A stretch of 62,532 nt of DNA from a candidate division TA06 bacterium ADurb.Bin131. GTDB lineage: Bacteria > Ratteibacteria > UBA8468 > B48-G9 > DTJG01. Made by a program: the position numbers and the translations under genes. The stretch is taken from assembly GCA_002070645.1 (NCBI GenBank), contig MWDQ01000146.1, forward strand, positions 1 through 62,532, in the 5' to 3' direction. The notes under the pieces were generated by a model, which was given only the letters and a program-made list of their open reading frames with translations, had not been told where the DNA came from and made no database searches. Positions 26,323 through 34,917 of this stretch are shown one piece after another. How positions within the stretch are numbered: the stretch's first letter is position 1; each line of letters opens with the position of its first letter.

Positions 26323-27635
26323 TTCTTTATTGATATAGGAACCTTAATGTACTGTCCTGCGTATATTCTGTCTGATGTAAGGTTATTAATACTTTTCAAA
26401 ACAGCCACGCTCGTATGATAACGAAAAGCAATACTGCTTAAGGTATCTCCTGGTTTTACAATTATATAAGAATAAGCCGGGATAATTGATGTTTCTGTCC
26501 TGACAGAATCAAGAGAAGTAATCTGCGCTTTATAAAGAGCAAGAACGCTTTCGCTTTTTGAAATATCCTCGAGAATATCTTTTATCCTTGCATAAAATTT
26601 CATCCTTTCTTCAATTTCCTTTGCATATTTTTCCTCAAGATATTTTTTCTCCTGCTGCATTGAATCTTCTATCTTCTGTGAATAATTAACAACAGATGAG
26701 GACACGTTAATAAGTCCCTCTAAATTTTTGATTCTGTTATCAAGAATCTGTATTCCACTTTCATGTCTTACAAGTTCAGAAATAATAATTGAAAATTTCT
26801 GTTTTAGTTGTGCATCAATATCATTAAATGATTTATTGATACCTTCATCAAACCTCTTTGAAAGACGGATGTTTTCGTCTTCTATTTTTTTATTTGTCGC
26901 TCTTATTACACTTTCATGTCTTGTAATCTCATCAAGAATAATCCCGAGTTTTTTCTCGAGTGTATTTGAAATATTTTTCTCTATTTGGACATTGTTTTTT
27001 TCGATGGCATCTATTCTTTTCTCAATCTGGTTGATTAAATCTGATTGCCTTGCATTGATTTCAGCCTGTTTTGTGAGTTCTTCTATAAATACCTTTGTCT
27101 TTTCATTTGATATACGCTCAATTTCCTTGGCTGCGAGCAATTTTGAATCTATTAAATTTTTTTCAATTTCATTTTGAAAAGCATCTTGGGTTTTTTGAAG
27201 TTCAAGAAAATTCTGCTGGAGGGTGAGAAAATTCTGATTAAGAATTTGATAACTTTTAACAAGATCATTTGCTAAAGAGATGGTTTTGTTCTGGATTTCT
27301 GATAATTGATTTATCCTGCTGTTAAGTTCGCTTATCATTGAGCGCATATCTTGCTGGAAATCTTCATTTTTTTGATATAGGGAAGATTCCATATCATTAA
27401 GGCGATTCTCAATCTTTTCCATCCTATCAGAAATATCACTAACTCTTGTAGCAATAATAGAAATCCTTTCATCATTAGATTCACCCTGCACATTTCCACC
27501 AGTAGAAGCCAAATTTATCTTATTTATTCCTGTTGGTTCTGGTTCTCGAACCCCTGTTTGAAAGCTTCCTGTATCCAGCTGCATACACCCGCAGAGTAAT
27601 ATCATAAATAAAATTACTGGAAATAAAGACCTCAT
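26319..27635 (-). CDS. Coiled-coil lipoprotein with C-terminal LysM domain
   Basis: A 438-residue predicted lipoprotein; the N-terminus MRSLFPVILFMILLCGC ends in a lipobox-like cysteine (Cys17). Residues ~55-370 are a long coiled coil with many repeats of the type ISDRMEKIENRLNDMESSL. The last ~50 residues are a LysM peptidoglycan-binding domain (YIIVKPGDTLSSIAFRYHTS ... IYAGQYIKVP). It occupies the place usually held by CpoB/YbgF in tol-pal operons and could act as a long tether between outer membrane and cell wall. ATG 27635 is chosen because GGAGG lies 4 nt upstream; an in-frame ATG at 27650 is upstream of that site. It overlaps tolA by 4 bp. Confidence 0.85.
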   Translation of the reverse strand: MRSLFPVILFMILLCGCMQLDTGSFQTGVREPEPTGINKINLASTGGNVQGESNDERISIIATRVSDISDRMEKIENRLNDMESSLYQKNEDFQQDMRSMISELNSRINQLSEIQNKTISLANDLVKSYQILNQNFLTLQQNFLELQKTQDAFQNEIEKNLIDSKLLAAKEIERISNEKTKVFIEELTKQAEINARQSDLINQIEKRIDAIEKNNVQIEKNISNTLEKKLGIILDEITRHESVIRATNKKIEDENIRLSKRFDEGINKSFNDIDAQLKQKFSIIISELVRHESGIQILDNRIKNLEGLINVSSSVVNYSQKIEDSMQQEKKYLEEKYAKEIEERMKFYARIKDILEDISKSESVLALYKAQITSLDSVRTETSIIPAYSYIIVKPGDTLSSIAFRYHTSVAVLKSINNLTSDRIYAGQYIKVPISIKK

Positions 27636-27659
27636 ATATCCTCCACCCATTATTATTGC

Positions 27660-28307
27660 TTATTCGCTGGTTTTCTTTACACCGAGTTTAAACTCACACC
27701 TTCTATTTTTTGCCCATGCCTGCTCATTATGTTCAGGGTCAGCAGGTTTTGAAAAACCATAACTAACAGTATGAATTCTTTCTGGAGAAATCCCGAGTAT
27801 AATCAAAATCCGTCTTATGGCAAGAGCCCTTTGCTCACCAAGCACAAGGTTATATTCACGCGTCCCTCTTTCATCACAATGTCCCTCAATCAGAACATGA
27901 ACCTCAGGATGCTGCTTCAGGTAAGATGCAATCTTTTTCAAAACATCCTGATACTTTTCTTCAACCTGATAACTGTCAAATGAAAAATAAATATTTTCAA
28001 AAATCTCCTTTGCAGAATCGTCAATCTGGGTCGCAGGTAAAAAATCAATGTCTGCTGGTATTCTCTGAAGTGGGACATCCCCTGATTCAAGGGCTGACTT
28101 AAAATCATAAATTGTCGCAAGACCTTCGCCTGAAAGTGGCTGTTGTTTTTCTTCTGTTGTATCGGTTACAGGTCTGGATGAGATATCAGATTGCCCCGAG
28201 GGAATACCCTGCTCTAATACTTTTGTGGATTCAGATGGTTTTTTTATTGATTGACACCCTGAGAATAAAATAAATGATATGCAGATGCAAGGAGTGATAA
28301 ATCTCAT
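27660..28307 (-). CDS. pal: Peptidoglycan-associated lipoprotein (OmpA-like C-terminus)
   Basis: A 215-residue outer-membrane lipoprotein. The signal ends in the lipobox FSGC with Cys18 as the lipidated residue. A linker of ~85 residues leads to an OmpA-like peptidoglycan-binding domain (about 108-212) with IYFSFDSYQVEEKYQ, VLIEGHCDERGTREYN, GEQRALAIRRIL and the terminal NRRCEFKL, a textbook Pal. It binds diaminopimelate-containing peptidoglycan and TolB. It is the first gene of the operon, with a GGAGG site before ATG 28307, and is divergent from the gene at 28504. Confidence 0.94.
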   Translation of the reverse strand: MRFITPCICISFILFSGCQSIKKPSESTKVLEQGIPSGQSDISSRPVTDTTEEKQQPLSGEGLATIYDFKSALESGDVPLQRIPADIDFLPATQIDDSAKEIFENIYFSFDSYQVEEKYQDVLKKIASYLKQHPEVHVLIEGHCDERGTREYNLVLGEQRALAIRRILIILGISPERIHTVSYGFSKPADPEHNEQAWAKNRRCEFKLGVKKTSE

Positions 28308-28428
28308 TTTTCCCTCCAGTGTTTTGTGTTCAAATTTTCTTTGTTCCTGGCATATAGCACTGATGATATTCTATCACAGAATTAACATACAATTCACTAC
28401 TGTTTAAGTATCACAAATACAATCATGG

Positions 28429-28457
28429 TTGACTGAAAATCATATTCAATGTAAATT
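28429..28457 (+). promoter_or_regulatory. Candidate sigma70-type promoter for the 28504-32705 operon
   Basis: TTGACT (28429-28434) and TAAATT (28452-28457) are separated by 17 bp and lie 47 bp before ATG 28504. A purine-rich AAAGGAG precedes the start codon. This is a consensus match by eye only. Confidence 0.4.
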
Positions 28458-28503
28458 ATCATCAAGGCGGCCACCAACTGATTAAAAAACCGAAAGGAGA
28501 CAA

Positions 28504-31488
28504 ATGAAAAAAGTAAAGATATTGATAGTAGCATTATTTATAATGGTTGCGGGTTGTTATGCCCAGGTATTGCAGATTGCACCAATGAAAAAAGATCCTG
28601 CAGTAATTTCAAGGTTTCTAACAGTTCCTCTCGAGGAGTTTGCAAACGAAAAAGGAAACCTTCCAACCACTGAAAAATCAATAATGGTCGCTGGTATTCC
28701 ATTTCAACTGATAAACAAACAGGATGTGGATACGGTTTCATTGAAAAACGTTTGCTGGAAGGACTGGCAGAAGGATCCAAGTTCCTATTACTCTAATTAT
28801 GACCTTGCACCAAAAGAACCAGACCCAACAAGAATTATGACACATATACCTGTTGACTATTATAGCTCAATCTATATCCTGGCAAATTGTGATAATAATA
28901 GAAATTTTAATAATGTCGTTACATTCAGGATTGGGAAATTCGGTGGATCAGGACAAACAAAATACACTGATTTTTCAGTGCAGGTTCCCAGAGCTGAATC
29001 TCCGAGAGGCGGAATGGGATTAATAAAAACAGATAACGAAAACATCTTTCTTATAAAAATCCCCCTTAATCAAGAAATATGGCAGGATTTTAAGAATCAA
29101 TTCACCATAGATGTTGATATAACAAAAGAGGTTCGTCTGGCAATCCGTAGACCAGATCCCTGCAGGTATCAAACAAGACCTCTCGGACTGCCATGCGGTG
29201 TCAGAATTTATGGAATTACCTTCGAACGAGCACCAGTAAAGATGGAGGTAAGCACAGATGAACCAGGTCATATTTTCAACCAGCCCCAAGTTCCTCAATT
29301 TAATATAATACTAACAAAATTGTCCAATGTAAGGCAATGCGAAATTGAGGCAAAAACAACAGATTATTATGGAAACACTACAACATTTTTAGTTTCTGAT
29401 ATTAACCTGCCCTATGGCACATCTCTCTGTGTTCCATTAAAATTAAATGTCTCAAAAAGAGGTTATTATGATCTTGCAATTACACTAAAAATAAACAAGC
29501 AACCTTTGTATACAAGGTACACAAGTTTCGCGCTTTTACCCAAAGATAACCGTAAATATCGCAATGAATCCCCATTTGGTACATGGGATTTTAGTGGCGG
29601 ACATTTTACCTGTAATGATCCTGATATTATTGGTCCACTTTATGTAAAGGCAGGCCTGAGATATGGTATGTTTGGATTTTCAGATGAGTCAAGGGAAAAA
29701 TATGGAGTTATAAAAGGAAACGACATGAAACTTGACCCTGATGGAATAGAAAAACTTGCAGAGAAAATTAAAACCGATACATCAATAAAACCCCCTGAAC
29801 GACTTATGATTTTCCACGAAAACGCCATATCAGGAGAGCACATAATGAGAGTTCCTGATGTTTTCACAGGAAGAAAGTATATCCTCAGCGAAGCAGAAGA
29901 AAAAAAATTCAAGGAGATGTGGGATATAGCAGAAAAAACAGCAAAAGCAATAAGAAAATATTTTCCTAAAACAGAGATTTATTTTGGAAATGGAGCACCG
30001 CAATTGCTCGAAGAATTTTGCAGAAATAAGTTTCCAGCAGAATTACTCGGCTCAAGAGGAAATGAATCAGGTAATTTTATGAGAATGCCTGAAACTCAAC
30101 CACCTGATTTTATTGCAAATAATGCTGGGCTGTGGATGGATAGGATGATTCTTGATTACTATGGATACAAAAATACTCCCTTAAGGCAATGCCATGAAAT
30201 GTGTTATCCAAATACAAACCCTGGCAATCTTTCACCAGAAACCCAGGCAAGATACCTTGTAAGACATATGATGCATTCACTCGCATGGCGTATTCCAATA
30301 ATAAGAACTGGAATAATAACTGATGTGGGAAATTCTTATTATTTCAGCAATTGGGGCGCAGCAGGATTTTGCTATGGTCTTCCTGATATAAGGCCAAAAC
30401 CAGCATACGTTGCTATTGCCACGATGACACAGATGCTTGATGGTGCTTCTTTTGTCCGTCCTGTCCCGACTAATTCTGTAGTTGTCTATGCGCCTGAATT
30501 CAGAAGAAAGGATAAAAAATATGTTGTTTGTTTATGGACGATAAGGGGAGAAAGACAGGTCAAATTGATATTTGGGAAAACAGGAAAGGCGACAATAACA
30601 GATATTATGGGAAACGATGTTCCTTTACAGATAAAAGAAAACTCGTGCTCAGTAGTTGCTTCAGTAGATCCCATATTCATCACCTCGGATTCTGAGGTTA
30701 AAAATATTATATGTGGAGCAGCATTAATGAAAAAAAGACCAGTTGGTGAAACTTTCTTAATCTCAAATGTTTCAAATCTTGATGACTGGACTATTGAACA
30801 GGATAATAATCGTGAACTTGAGATTTACAATTTTACCTGCCCGAGAAAAAAGGGAGATTTTAGGTTCAATATTGTTGATTCTTTTGAAGGCGAAACAAAT
30901 GTTCTGCAGGTCAAACCCAAAATACCTGTTGAGGGATCTGAATATCTGCCAATGTATCAGGTTCTTTCTCACAAAACAGGTATTGAAATTCCGGGCGTAC
31001 CAACAAAGATTGGACTTATGGTTAATGGAAATGGCGGCTGGGGCAGAGTAATCTTTGAACTCGAAGATGCTTCTGGCCAGAGGTGGATCTCAATTGGTGC
31101 AGAGCAAAAGGGCGAGCCAACAAGATGGATGGCTGACTGGTTCAAACCAGAGGAATTCTCGCAACTAAAATCAGCAAATCTTTGTGATTGGAATACAGAT
31201 GATGTATGGCAAAGAAGTTATATTAATTTTGAGGGTTGGAGGTATCTTGAATTTCCACTTCCAGGAAATTATCCAGGAGAAAATTATCACTGGCCTTACA
31301 GCAGCCAGTGGAGATTTTCAGGAGATGGTATTGTGAAATATCCATTGAGGTTTAAAAAACTCATTATTACAATCCCTGAAAAAATCCTATACCTGACAGA
31401 ATATAAACCAGTAGAAAGACAAGAAATCTATCTTAAAGACATAATGGTTACATACGAACCACCAGAAATTGCATTTAAACCAGAATGA
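28504..31488 (+). CDS. Large lipoprotein/secreted protein with predicted clan-A glycosidase core
   Basis: A 994-residue exported protein; the N-terminus carries a lipobox VAGC with Cys18. Residues ~25-350 are beta-rich. The middle (~350-700) looks like a TIM barrel: PFGTWDFSGGHF, KAGLRYGMFGFSDESREKYG, TEIYFGNGAPQLLEEF, and DIRPKPAYVAIATMTQML followed by a beta strand set KYVVCLWTIRGERQVKLIFG. That barrel-then-beta ending is usual for clan-A glycoside hydrolases, where KPAY.A marks the last barrel helix. The last ~250 residues form a carbohydrate-binding-like jelly-roll. No known family is recognised with certainty, and the acid/base pair is not obvious. It overlaps namZ by 4 bp. Confidence 0.6.
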   Translation: MKKVKILIVALFIMVAGCYAQVLQIAPMKKDPAVISRFLTVPLEEFANEKGNLPTTEKSIMVAGIPFQLINKQDVDTVSLKNVCWKDWQKDPSSYYSNYDLAPKEPDPTRIMTHIPVDYYSSIYILANCDNNRNFNNVVTFRIGKFGGSGQTKYTDFSVQVPRAESPRGGMGLIKTDNENIFLIKIPLNQEIWQDFKNQFTIDVDITKEVRLAIRRPDPCRYQTRPLGLPCGVRIYGITFERAPVKMEVSTDEPGHIFNQPQVPQFNIILTKLSNVRQCEIEAKTTDYYGNTTTFLVSDINLPYGTSLCVPLKLNVSKRGYYDLAITLKINKQPLYTRYTSFALLPKDNRKYRNESPFGTWDFSGGHFTCNDPDIIGPLYVKAGLRYGMFGFSDESREKYGVIKGNDMKLDPDGIEKLAEKIKTDTSIKPPERLMIFHENAISGEHIMRVPDVFTGRKYILSEAEEKKFKEMWDIAEKTAKAIRKYFPKTEIYFGNGAPQLLEEFCRNKFPAELLGSRGNESGNFMRMPETQPPDFIANNAGLWMDRMILDYYGYKNTPLRQCHEMCYPNTNPGNLSPETQARYLVRHMMHSLAWRIPIIRTGIITDVGNSYYFSNWGAAGFCYGLPDIRPKPAYVAIATMTQMLDGASFVRPVPTNSVVVYAPEFRRKDKKYVVCLWTIRGERQVKLIFGKTGKATITDIMGNDVPLQIKENSCSVVASVDPIFITSDSEVKNIICGAALMKKRPVGETFLISNVSNLDDWTIEQDNNRELEIYNFTCPRKKGDFRFNIVDSFEGETNVLQVKPKIPVEGSEYLPMYQVLSHKTGIEIPGVPTKIGLMVNGNGGWGRVIFELEDASGQRWISIGAEQKGEPTRWMADWFKPEEFSQLKSANLCDWNTDDVWQRSYINFEGWRYLEFPLPGNYPGENYHWPYSSQWRFSGDGIVKYPLRFKKLIITIPEKILYLTEYKPVERQEIYLKDIMVTYEPPEIAFKPE

Positions 31489-32705
31489 GCATAAGGAATA
31501 GTTTTATTTTTTTAATTGTTTTCTGCCTGTGTACACCACAGTTAAAATGTGCACCTGTGAAAACCGGCATAGAAGTATTGCGTGAACGAAATTTTGATGT
31601 ACTGCGTGGGAAGAATGTGGCTATTATTACAAATCAAACAGGCATTGACTCTATGTTCAGATTGAGCGTTGATATCTTAAGAAACGAGAGATCCTTGAAA
31701 CTTGCGGCAATACTTGCACCAGAACATGGGTTTCTCGGAGGAGTTCAGGGAGAAATTAAGGATTCAAAAGATAGCAAAACAAACATACCGGTTTTCAGTT
31801 TATACGGATCCTCGAGAACAATACCCGATGATAAAATAAAAAATATAGATGTTATTGTTTTTGATATACAGGACATAGGATCAAGATCATACACATACAT
31901 AAGCACATTGAAAATTGCAATGGAGGCAGCGGCAAAAAACAAAAAAGAGTTTGTTGTGCTAGATAGACCAAATCCTATTAATGGAATTATTGTCGATGGA
32001 CCTATTCTTAATGAGAATTTTAAATCTTTTGTGGGTATTGCCGAAATTCCATATGTTCATGGAATGACTGTTGGTGAATTGGCTTTACTCTTTAATGATG
32101 AATCTAAAATAAAATGCAATCTTACCGTTATTCCAATGAATGGCTGGAAGAGGTCTATGACATGGCAGGATACTGGTCTACCATGGGTTCCAACATCCCC
32201 CCATATTCCTGAACCTGATACACCCTATTATTATCCAATCACAGGACCAATTGGAGAATTATCAATTGTAAACATTGGCGTTGGATATACCCTACCCTTT
32301 AAGATTGTAGGAGCCCCCTGGATTGATGCAGAAAAATTTGCGAATGAATTAAACAAAAAAAATCTTGATGGAGTTATCTTCCATCCATTCTATTTTAAGC
32401 CATACTATGGTATCTTTAAGGATCAATTCTGCAAAGGTGTCAGGATAGTAATCAGCGATAGAAACAGTTTTAAGCCATTCGAGATATGCATTGCAATTAT
32501 GGATACCCTTATAAAACAATATCCTGAAAGGTTTAATTTTTCCCTTGTAAAAGACAGAACTAAAACATTCGATAATGTCTGTGGCACTGATACCATACGA
32601 AAGGATTTGATCTCTGGCAGCACAGATAAAACAATCATAAATAAGTATAAAAGGGACCTTGCCAAATTTATTGAAAAAAGAAAAAAATACCTCCTATATG
32701 ATTAA
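31485..32705 (+). CDS. namZ: Exo-beta-N-acetylmuramidase NamZ-like (DUF1343)
   Basis: A 406-residue exported protein (signal peptide about 1-22, ending LKCA) of family DUF1343, whose characterised member NamZ removes N-acetylmuramic acid from the non-reducing ends of peptidoglycan fragments. Diagnostic stretches are VAIITNQTGID, AAILAPEHGFLGGVQGE, VFDIQDIGSRSYTYISTL, VLDRPNPING, and PYVHGMTVGELALLFN. The start ATGA overlaps the previous stop, so it is coupled to the large lipoprotein. Together they suggest degradation of cell-wall or other amino-sugar polymers. The family assignment is strong; the exact substrate is inferred from the family. Confidence 0.9.
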   Translation: MSIRNSFIFLIVFCLCTPQLKCAPVKTGIEVLRERNFDVLRGKNVAIITNQTGIDSMFRLSVDILRNERSLKLAAILAPEHGFLGGVQGEIKDSKDSKTNIPVFSLYGSSRTIPDDKIKNIDVIVFDIQDIGSRSYTYISTLKIAMEAAAKNKKEFVVLDRPNPINGIIVDGPILNENFKSFVGIAEIPYVHGMTVGELALLFNDESKIKCNLTVIPMNGWKRSMTWQDTGLPWVPTSPHIPEPDTPYYYPITGPIGELSIVNIGVGYTLPFKIVGAPWIDAEKFANELNKKNLDGVIFHPFYFKPYYGIFKDQFCKGVRIVISDRNSFKPFEICIAIMDTLIKQYPERFNFSLVKDRTKTFDNVCGTDTIRKDLISGSTDKTIINKYKRDLAKFIEKRKKYLLYD

Positions 32706-32714
32706 TATTGGACA

Positions 32715-32740
32715 TACGGGGTCAACTCTTGACTCTTGAC
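32715..32740 (-). repeat. Intergenic repeat module F (reverse orientation)
   Basis: The reverse complement of the 26-bp segment at 46421-46446 and 61907-61932, identical by eye over the segment. It contains GTCAA-GAG-TTGAC, which can form a hairpin, and ends in CCCCGTA. It lies directly after namZ. Confidence 0.7.
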
Positions 32741-32825
32741 AGATGAGGATATAGCATTTAGTGATTTGATGATTTGATAACTCAAGACATGGAGAATACT
32801 CTACATTAAAAAGGAGTAAAACACT

Positions 32826-33152
32826 ATGAAGAAAACAATCAGCAATGATAAAATCTTTTTACTGGATGATAAATTAAAATATCAGAAGGATGCCATTGTA
32901 AGCAAGGAGATATTGAATAAAAAATCTGGAACAATTACCCTCTTTGCTTTTGACAAAAACCAATCCCTCAGTGAACATACTGCTCCTTTTGATGCCTTTA
33001 TCTATGTTGTTGATGGTTCTGTAGATATAACAATAGCCAGAGAAACAAACACCCTGAAGAAAGGTCAGATGATTATAATACCAGCAAATCAACCACATTC
33101 GCTTAAAGCGATTGCAAGGTTCAGGATGTTACTGGTGATGATTCGTTCTTGA
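32826..33152 (+). CDS. Small cupin-domain protein
   Basis: A 108-residue single-domain cupin. The first cupin motif includes EHTAPFDAFIYVVDGSVDI and the second LKKGQMIIIPANQPHSLKA, with His residues placed to bind a metal. Such small cupins serve as sugar-binding, isomerase or stress-related proteins, and the function cannot be resolved here. An AAGGAG site precedes ATG 32826. It is convergent with the hydrogenase operon, whose last gene ends 16 bp away. Confidence 0.85.
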   Translation: MKKTISNDKIFLLDDKLKYQKDAIVSKEILNKKSGTITLFAFDKNQSLSEHTAPFDAFIYVVDGSVDITIARETNTLKKGQMIIIPANQPHSLKAIARFRMLLVMIRS

Positions 33153-33167
33153 TGGAAAAAGGGATTT

Positions 33168-33797
33168 TCAAGGTTTTATTTTCTCGTCCAGGATAAGTGT
33201 TTCTCTTCTGCATTGAGGACAGATAACCTTAAAAATATCTGTGTATCTGAAAGGTTTTTCAATCTTTCTCTCGGATATTCCAGAATAAACTGTTAAAAGT
33301 TCTTGATTAATATTTAGAAGAATTCCCTGGGCAAAACTCAGGTGTCCAATCTTCTTTATTGCCCAGATAAGATGTTTCTTCGCCCCAATAATCCTTCCGC
33401 AGGACCTGCAAATAAGAAGTTCCTGCTCAACAAAATGACTATCCTGCCCCTGATGGAAATATGCAAGATCAAACTCCTTAGAAAGTTTAATCCCCTGATT
33501 GTCTGCAATACAATTTGCTTCGCATTGACCGCAAAAAATGCATATTCCCGAATAATGCGTAAGTTTACGTGTACCCATAAAATTTTTCTCATCAACTCTA
33601 TCCTCAAGTTGTATCGCACCTGCAGGACAAACAATAGAGCATGCTCCACATCCAACACATTTTTCAGGATTAAAAACCGGCTTCCCGCGAAATTTCTCAA
33701 ATGGGATATGTTCCTCATATGGAAATTTTGTCGTATACGGCTTTGAAATCATACTTTTTATTGCTTCTCTTAATTCTCTTATTTTTGGTTTTCTCAT
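33168..33797 (-). CDS. mbhN: Hydrogenase ferredoxin subunit (MbhN/NuoI-like)
   Basis: A 209-residue iron-sulfur protein. Two [4Fe-4S] motifs, CVGCGACSIVCP (about 47-58) and CIFCGQCEANC (about 85-95), match NuoI/MbhN/EchF subunits that carry electrons to the hydrogenase small subunit. Beyond these it has CRSCG (about 130) and CPQCRRE (about 194), which could bind another metal such as zinc. It is the last gene of the hydrogenase-Mrp operon, 17 bp after mnhG. The C-terminal extension is longer than in NuoI and makes it distinct. Confidence 0.85.
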   Translation of the reverse strand: MRKPKIRELREAIKSMISKPYTTKFPYEEHIPFEKFRGKPVFNPEKCVGCGACSIVCPAGAIQLEDRVDEKNFMGTRKLTHYSGICIFCGQCEANCIADNQGIKLSKEFDLAYFHQGQDSHFVEQELLICRSCGRIIGAKKHLIWAIKKIGHLSFAQGILLNINQELLTVYSGISERKIEKPFRYTDIFKVICPQCRRETLILDEKIKP

Positions 33798-33814
33798 CTT
33801 TGTTCTCGATTTTT

Positions 33815-34147
33815 TTAGGATTTATCAATGTCTTCCTTAAATTTATCAACAACACTCTTCTTCCATAGTTTCACACCACCAATATATGAAGCCCTTGCAA
33901 GGGCATGTTCTGTTGTAGGAGATATAATTAAAATAAACAATAAACACAAAAACGCCTTTGCAGAAAGTGGAGATAGCCCGGCGATTACCATTGTTCCCAA
34001 AAGTATCAATGATGTACCCATCGCAACGCATTTCAATGATGCCTGAAGTCGATTATATAAATCCGGCAATCTAATAAGCCCTACGCAGCCAACAGCATCA
34101 AAAATCACTCCAAAACACATTAAGGCAAACCCTATATTTTCTCTCAT
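33815..34147 (-). CDS. mnhG: Mrp/Mbh antiporter subunit G
   Basis: A 110-residue membrane protein with three helices matching MnhG/MbhC: FGVIFDAVGCVGLIRLPDLYNRLQASLK is the family hallmark, followed by a TTEHALARASY segment. It belongs to the ion-translocating membrane arm of the hydrogenase complex. GAGG precedes ATG 34147. It follows mnhF by 9 bp. Confidence 0.92.
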   Translation of the reverse strand: MRENIGFALMCFGVIFDAVGCVGLIRLPDLYNRLQASLKCVAMGTSLILLGTMVIAGLSPLSAKAFLCLLFILIISPTTEHALARASYIGGVKLWKKSVVDKFKEDIDKS

Positions 34148-34156
34148 ATTTTTTCC

Positions 34157-34417
34157 TCAGTCATCAAAGCCTCTTCCTTCAAGAAATTTTGAAAGCGCCA
34201 GAACACCGATAAAATTCAGCAATGACCATACAAGAGCAGAGGTAAGATAAAACTCTTTTCCTGTCCTTACACTCATAAGCGCGCCAAAAGCCACAATCAT
34301 AATCCCCAGTATATCCATAGCAACAGCCCTATCTGATGCTGTTGGACCCCTCGCCATTCTAAATAAACATAAAAAAGCGCAACAAGTCAAAGACACCATT
34401 AATATATTTATCATCAT
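34157..34417 (-). CDS. mnhF: Mrp/Mbh antiporter subunit F
   Basis: An 86-residue, three-helix membrane protein. FRMARGPTASDRAVAMDILG is characteristic of MnhF/MbhB. It overlaps mnhE by 4 bp (ATGA) and precedes mnhG, the usual order in Mrp operons. It is expected to form part of the sodium/proton translocation module. Confidence 0.92.
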   Translation of the reverse strand: MMINILMVSLTCCAFLCLFRMARGPTASDRAVAMDILGIMIVAFGALMSVRTGKEFYLTSALVWSLLNFIGVLALSKFLEGRGFDD

Positions 34418-34917
34418 TCAAATATCCTTTTTAAGATACGTTCAAACCTTCTTATAACATATGCTCCGGGTTCTTCTGCGCCAATATGCCGTATAAAAGC
34501 CATATGGATATAAAGATAATTATCCTCTGAAACCTCAACAGTAACAGCACCAGGAGCAAACCCAATACAGTTTGCAAGGATTCCAATAGCAAACTCTTTT
34601 TTTAAATTCGTCTTAACCTTTATTATTCCTGGGTTAATAGGCAATTCAGGATGTAGAACCCTGTATGCAAAATCAAAACTTGCGTGAAGAAATTCCCAGA
34701 AAAACACAAATACAAAACAAATAAACCACATATACCTCTTTGGTTCAAAAAACTTATGAGGAGATTCTGTAAAAACATCTCCAAAGAGTATACCCACAAA
34801 GATGCTTACAATTATTCCAACAAGAAAACTCTGGTAATCAAATCCCCAAGGCGTAAATGGCCAAACAAGCAAAACCCATACAATCAAAGAAAATAAAGCA
34901 AGAATAATTTTCCTCAT
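34414..34917 (-). CDS. mnhE: Mrp/Mbh antiporter subunit E
   Basis: A 167-residue protein with two or three N-terminal helices and a cytoplasmic C-terminal domain, matching MnhE/MbhA. FLVGIIVSIFVGILFG, the RVLHPELPINPGIIKVKT segment and ILANCIGFAPGAVTVEV are typical. It overlaps both mnhD and mnhF by 4 bp. Confidence 0.92.
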   Translation of the reverse strand: MRKIILALFSLIVWVLLVWPFTPWGFDYQSFLVGIIVSIFVGILFGDVFTESPHKFFEPKRYMWFICFVFVFFWEFLHASFDFAYRVLHPELPINPGIIKVKTNLKKEFAIGILANCIGFAPGAVTVEVSEDNYLYIHMAFIRHIGAEEPGAYVIRRFERILKRIFE

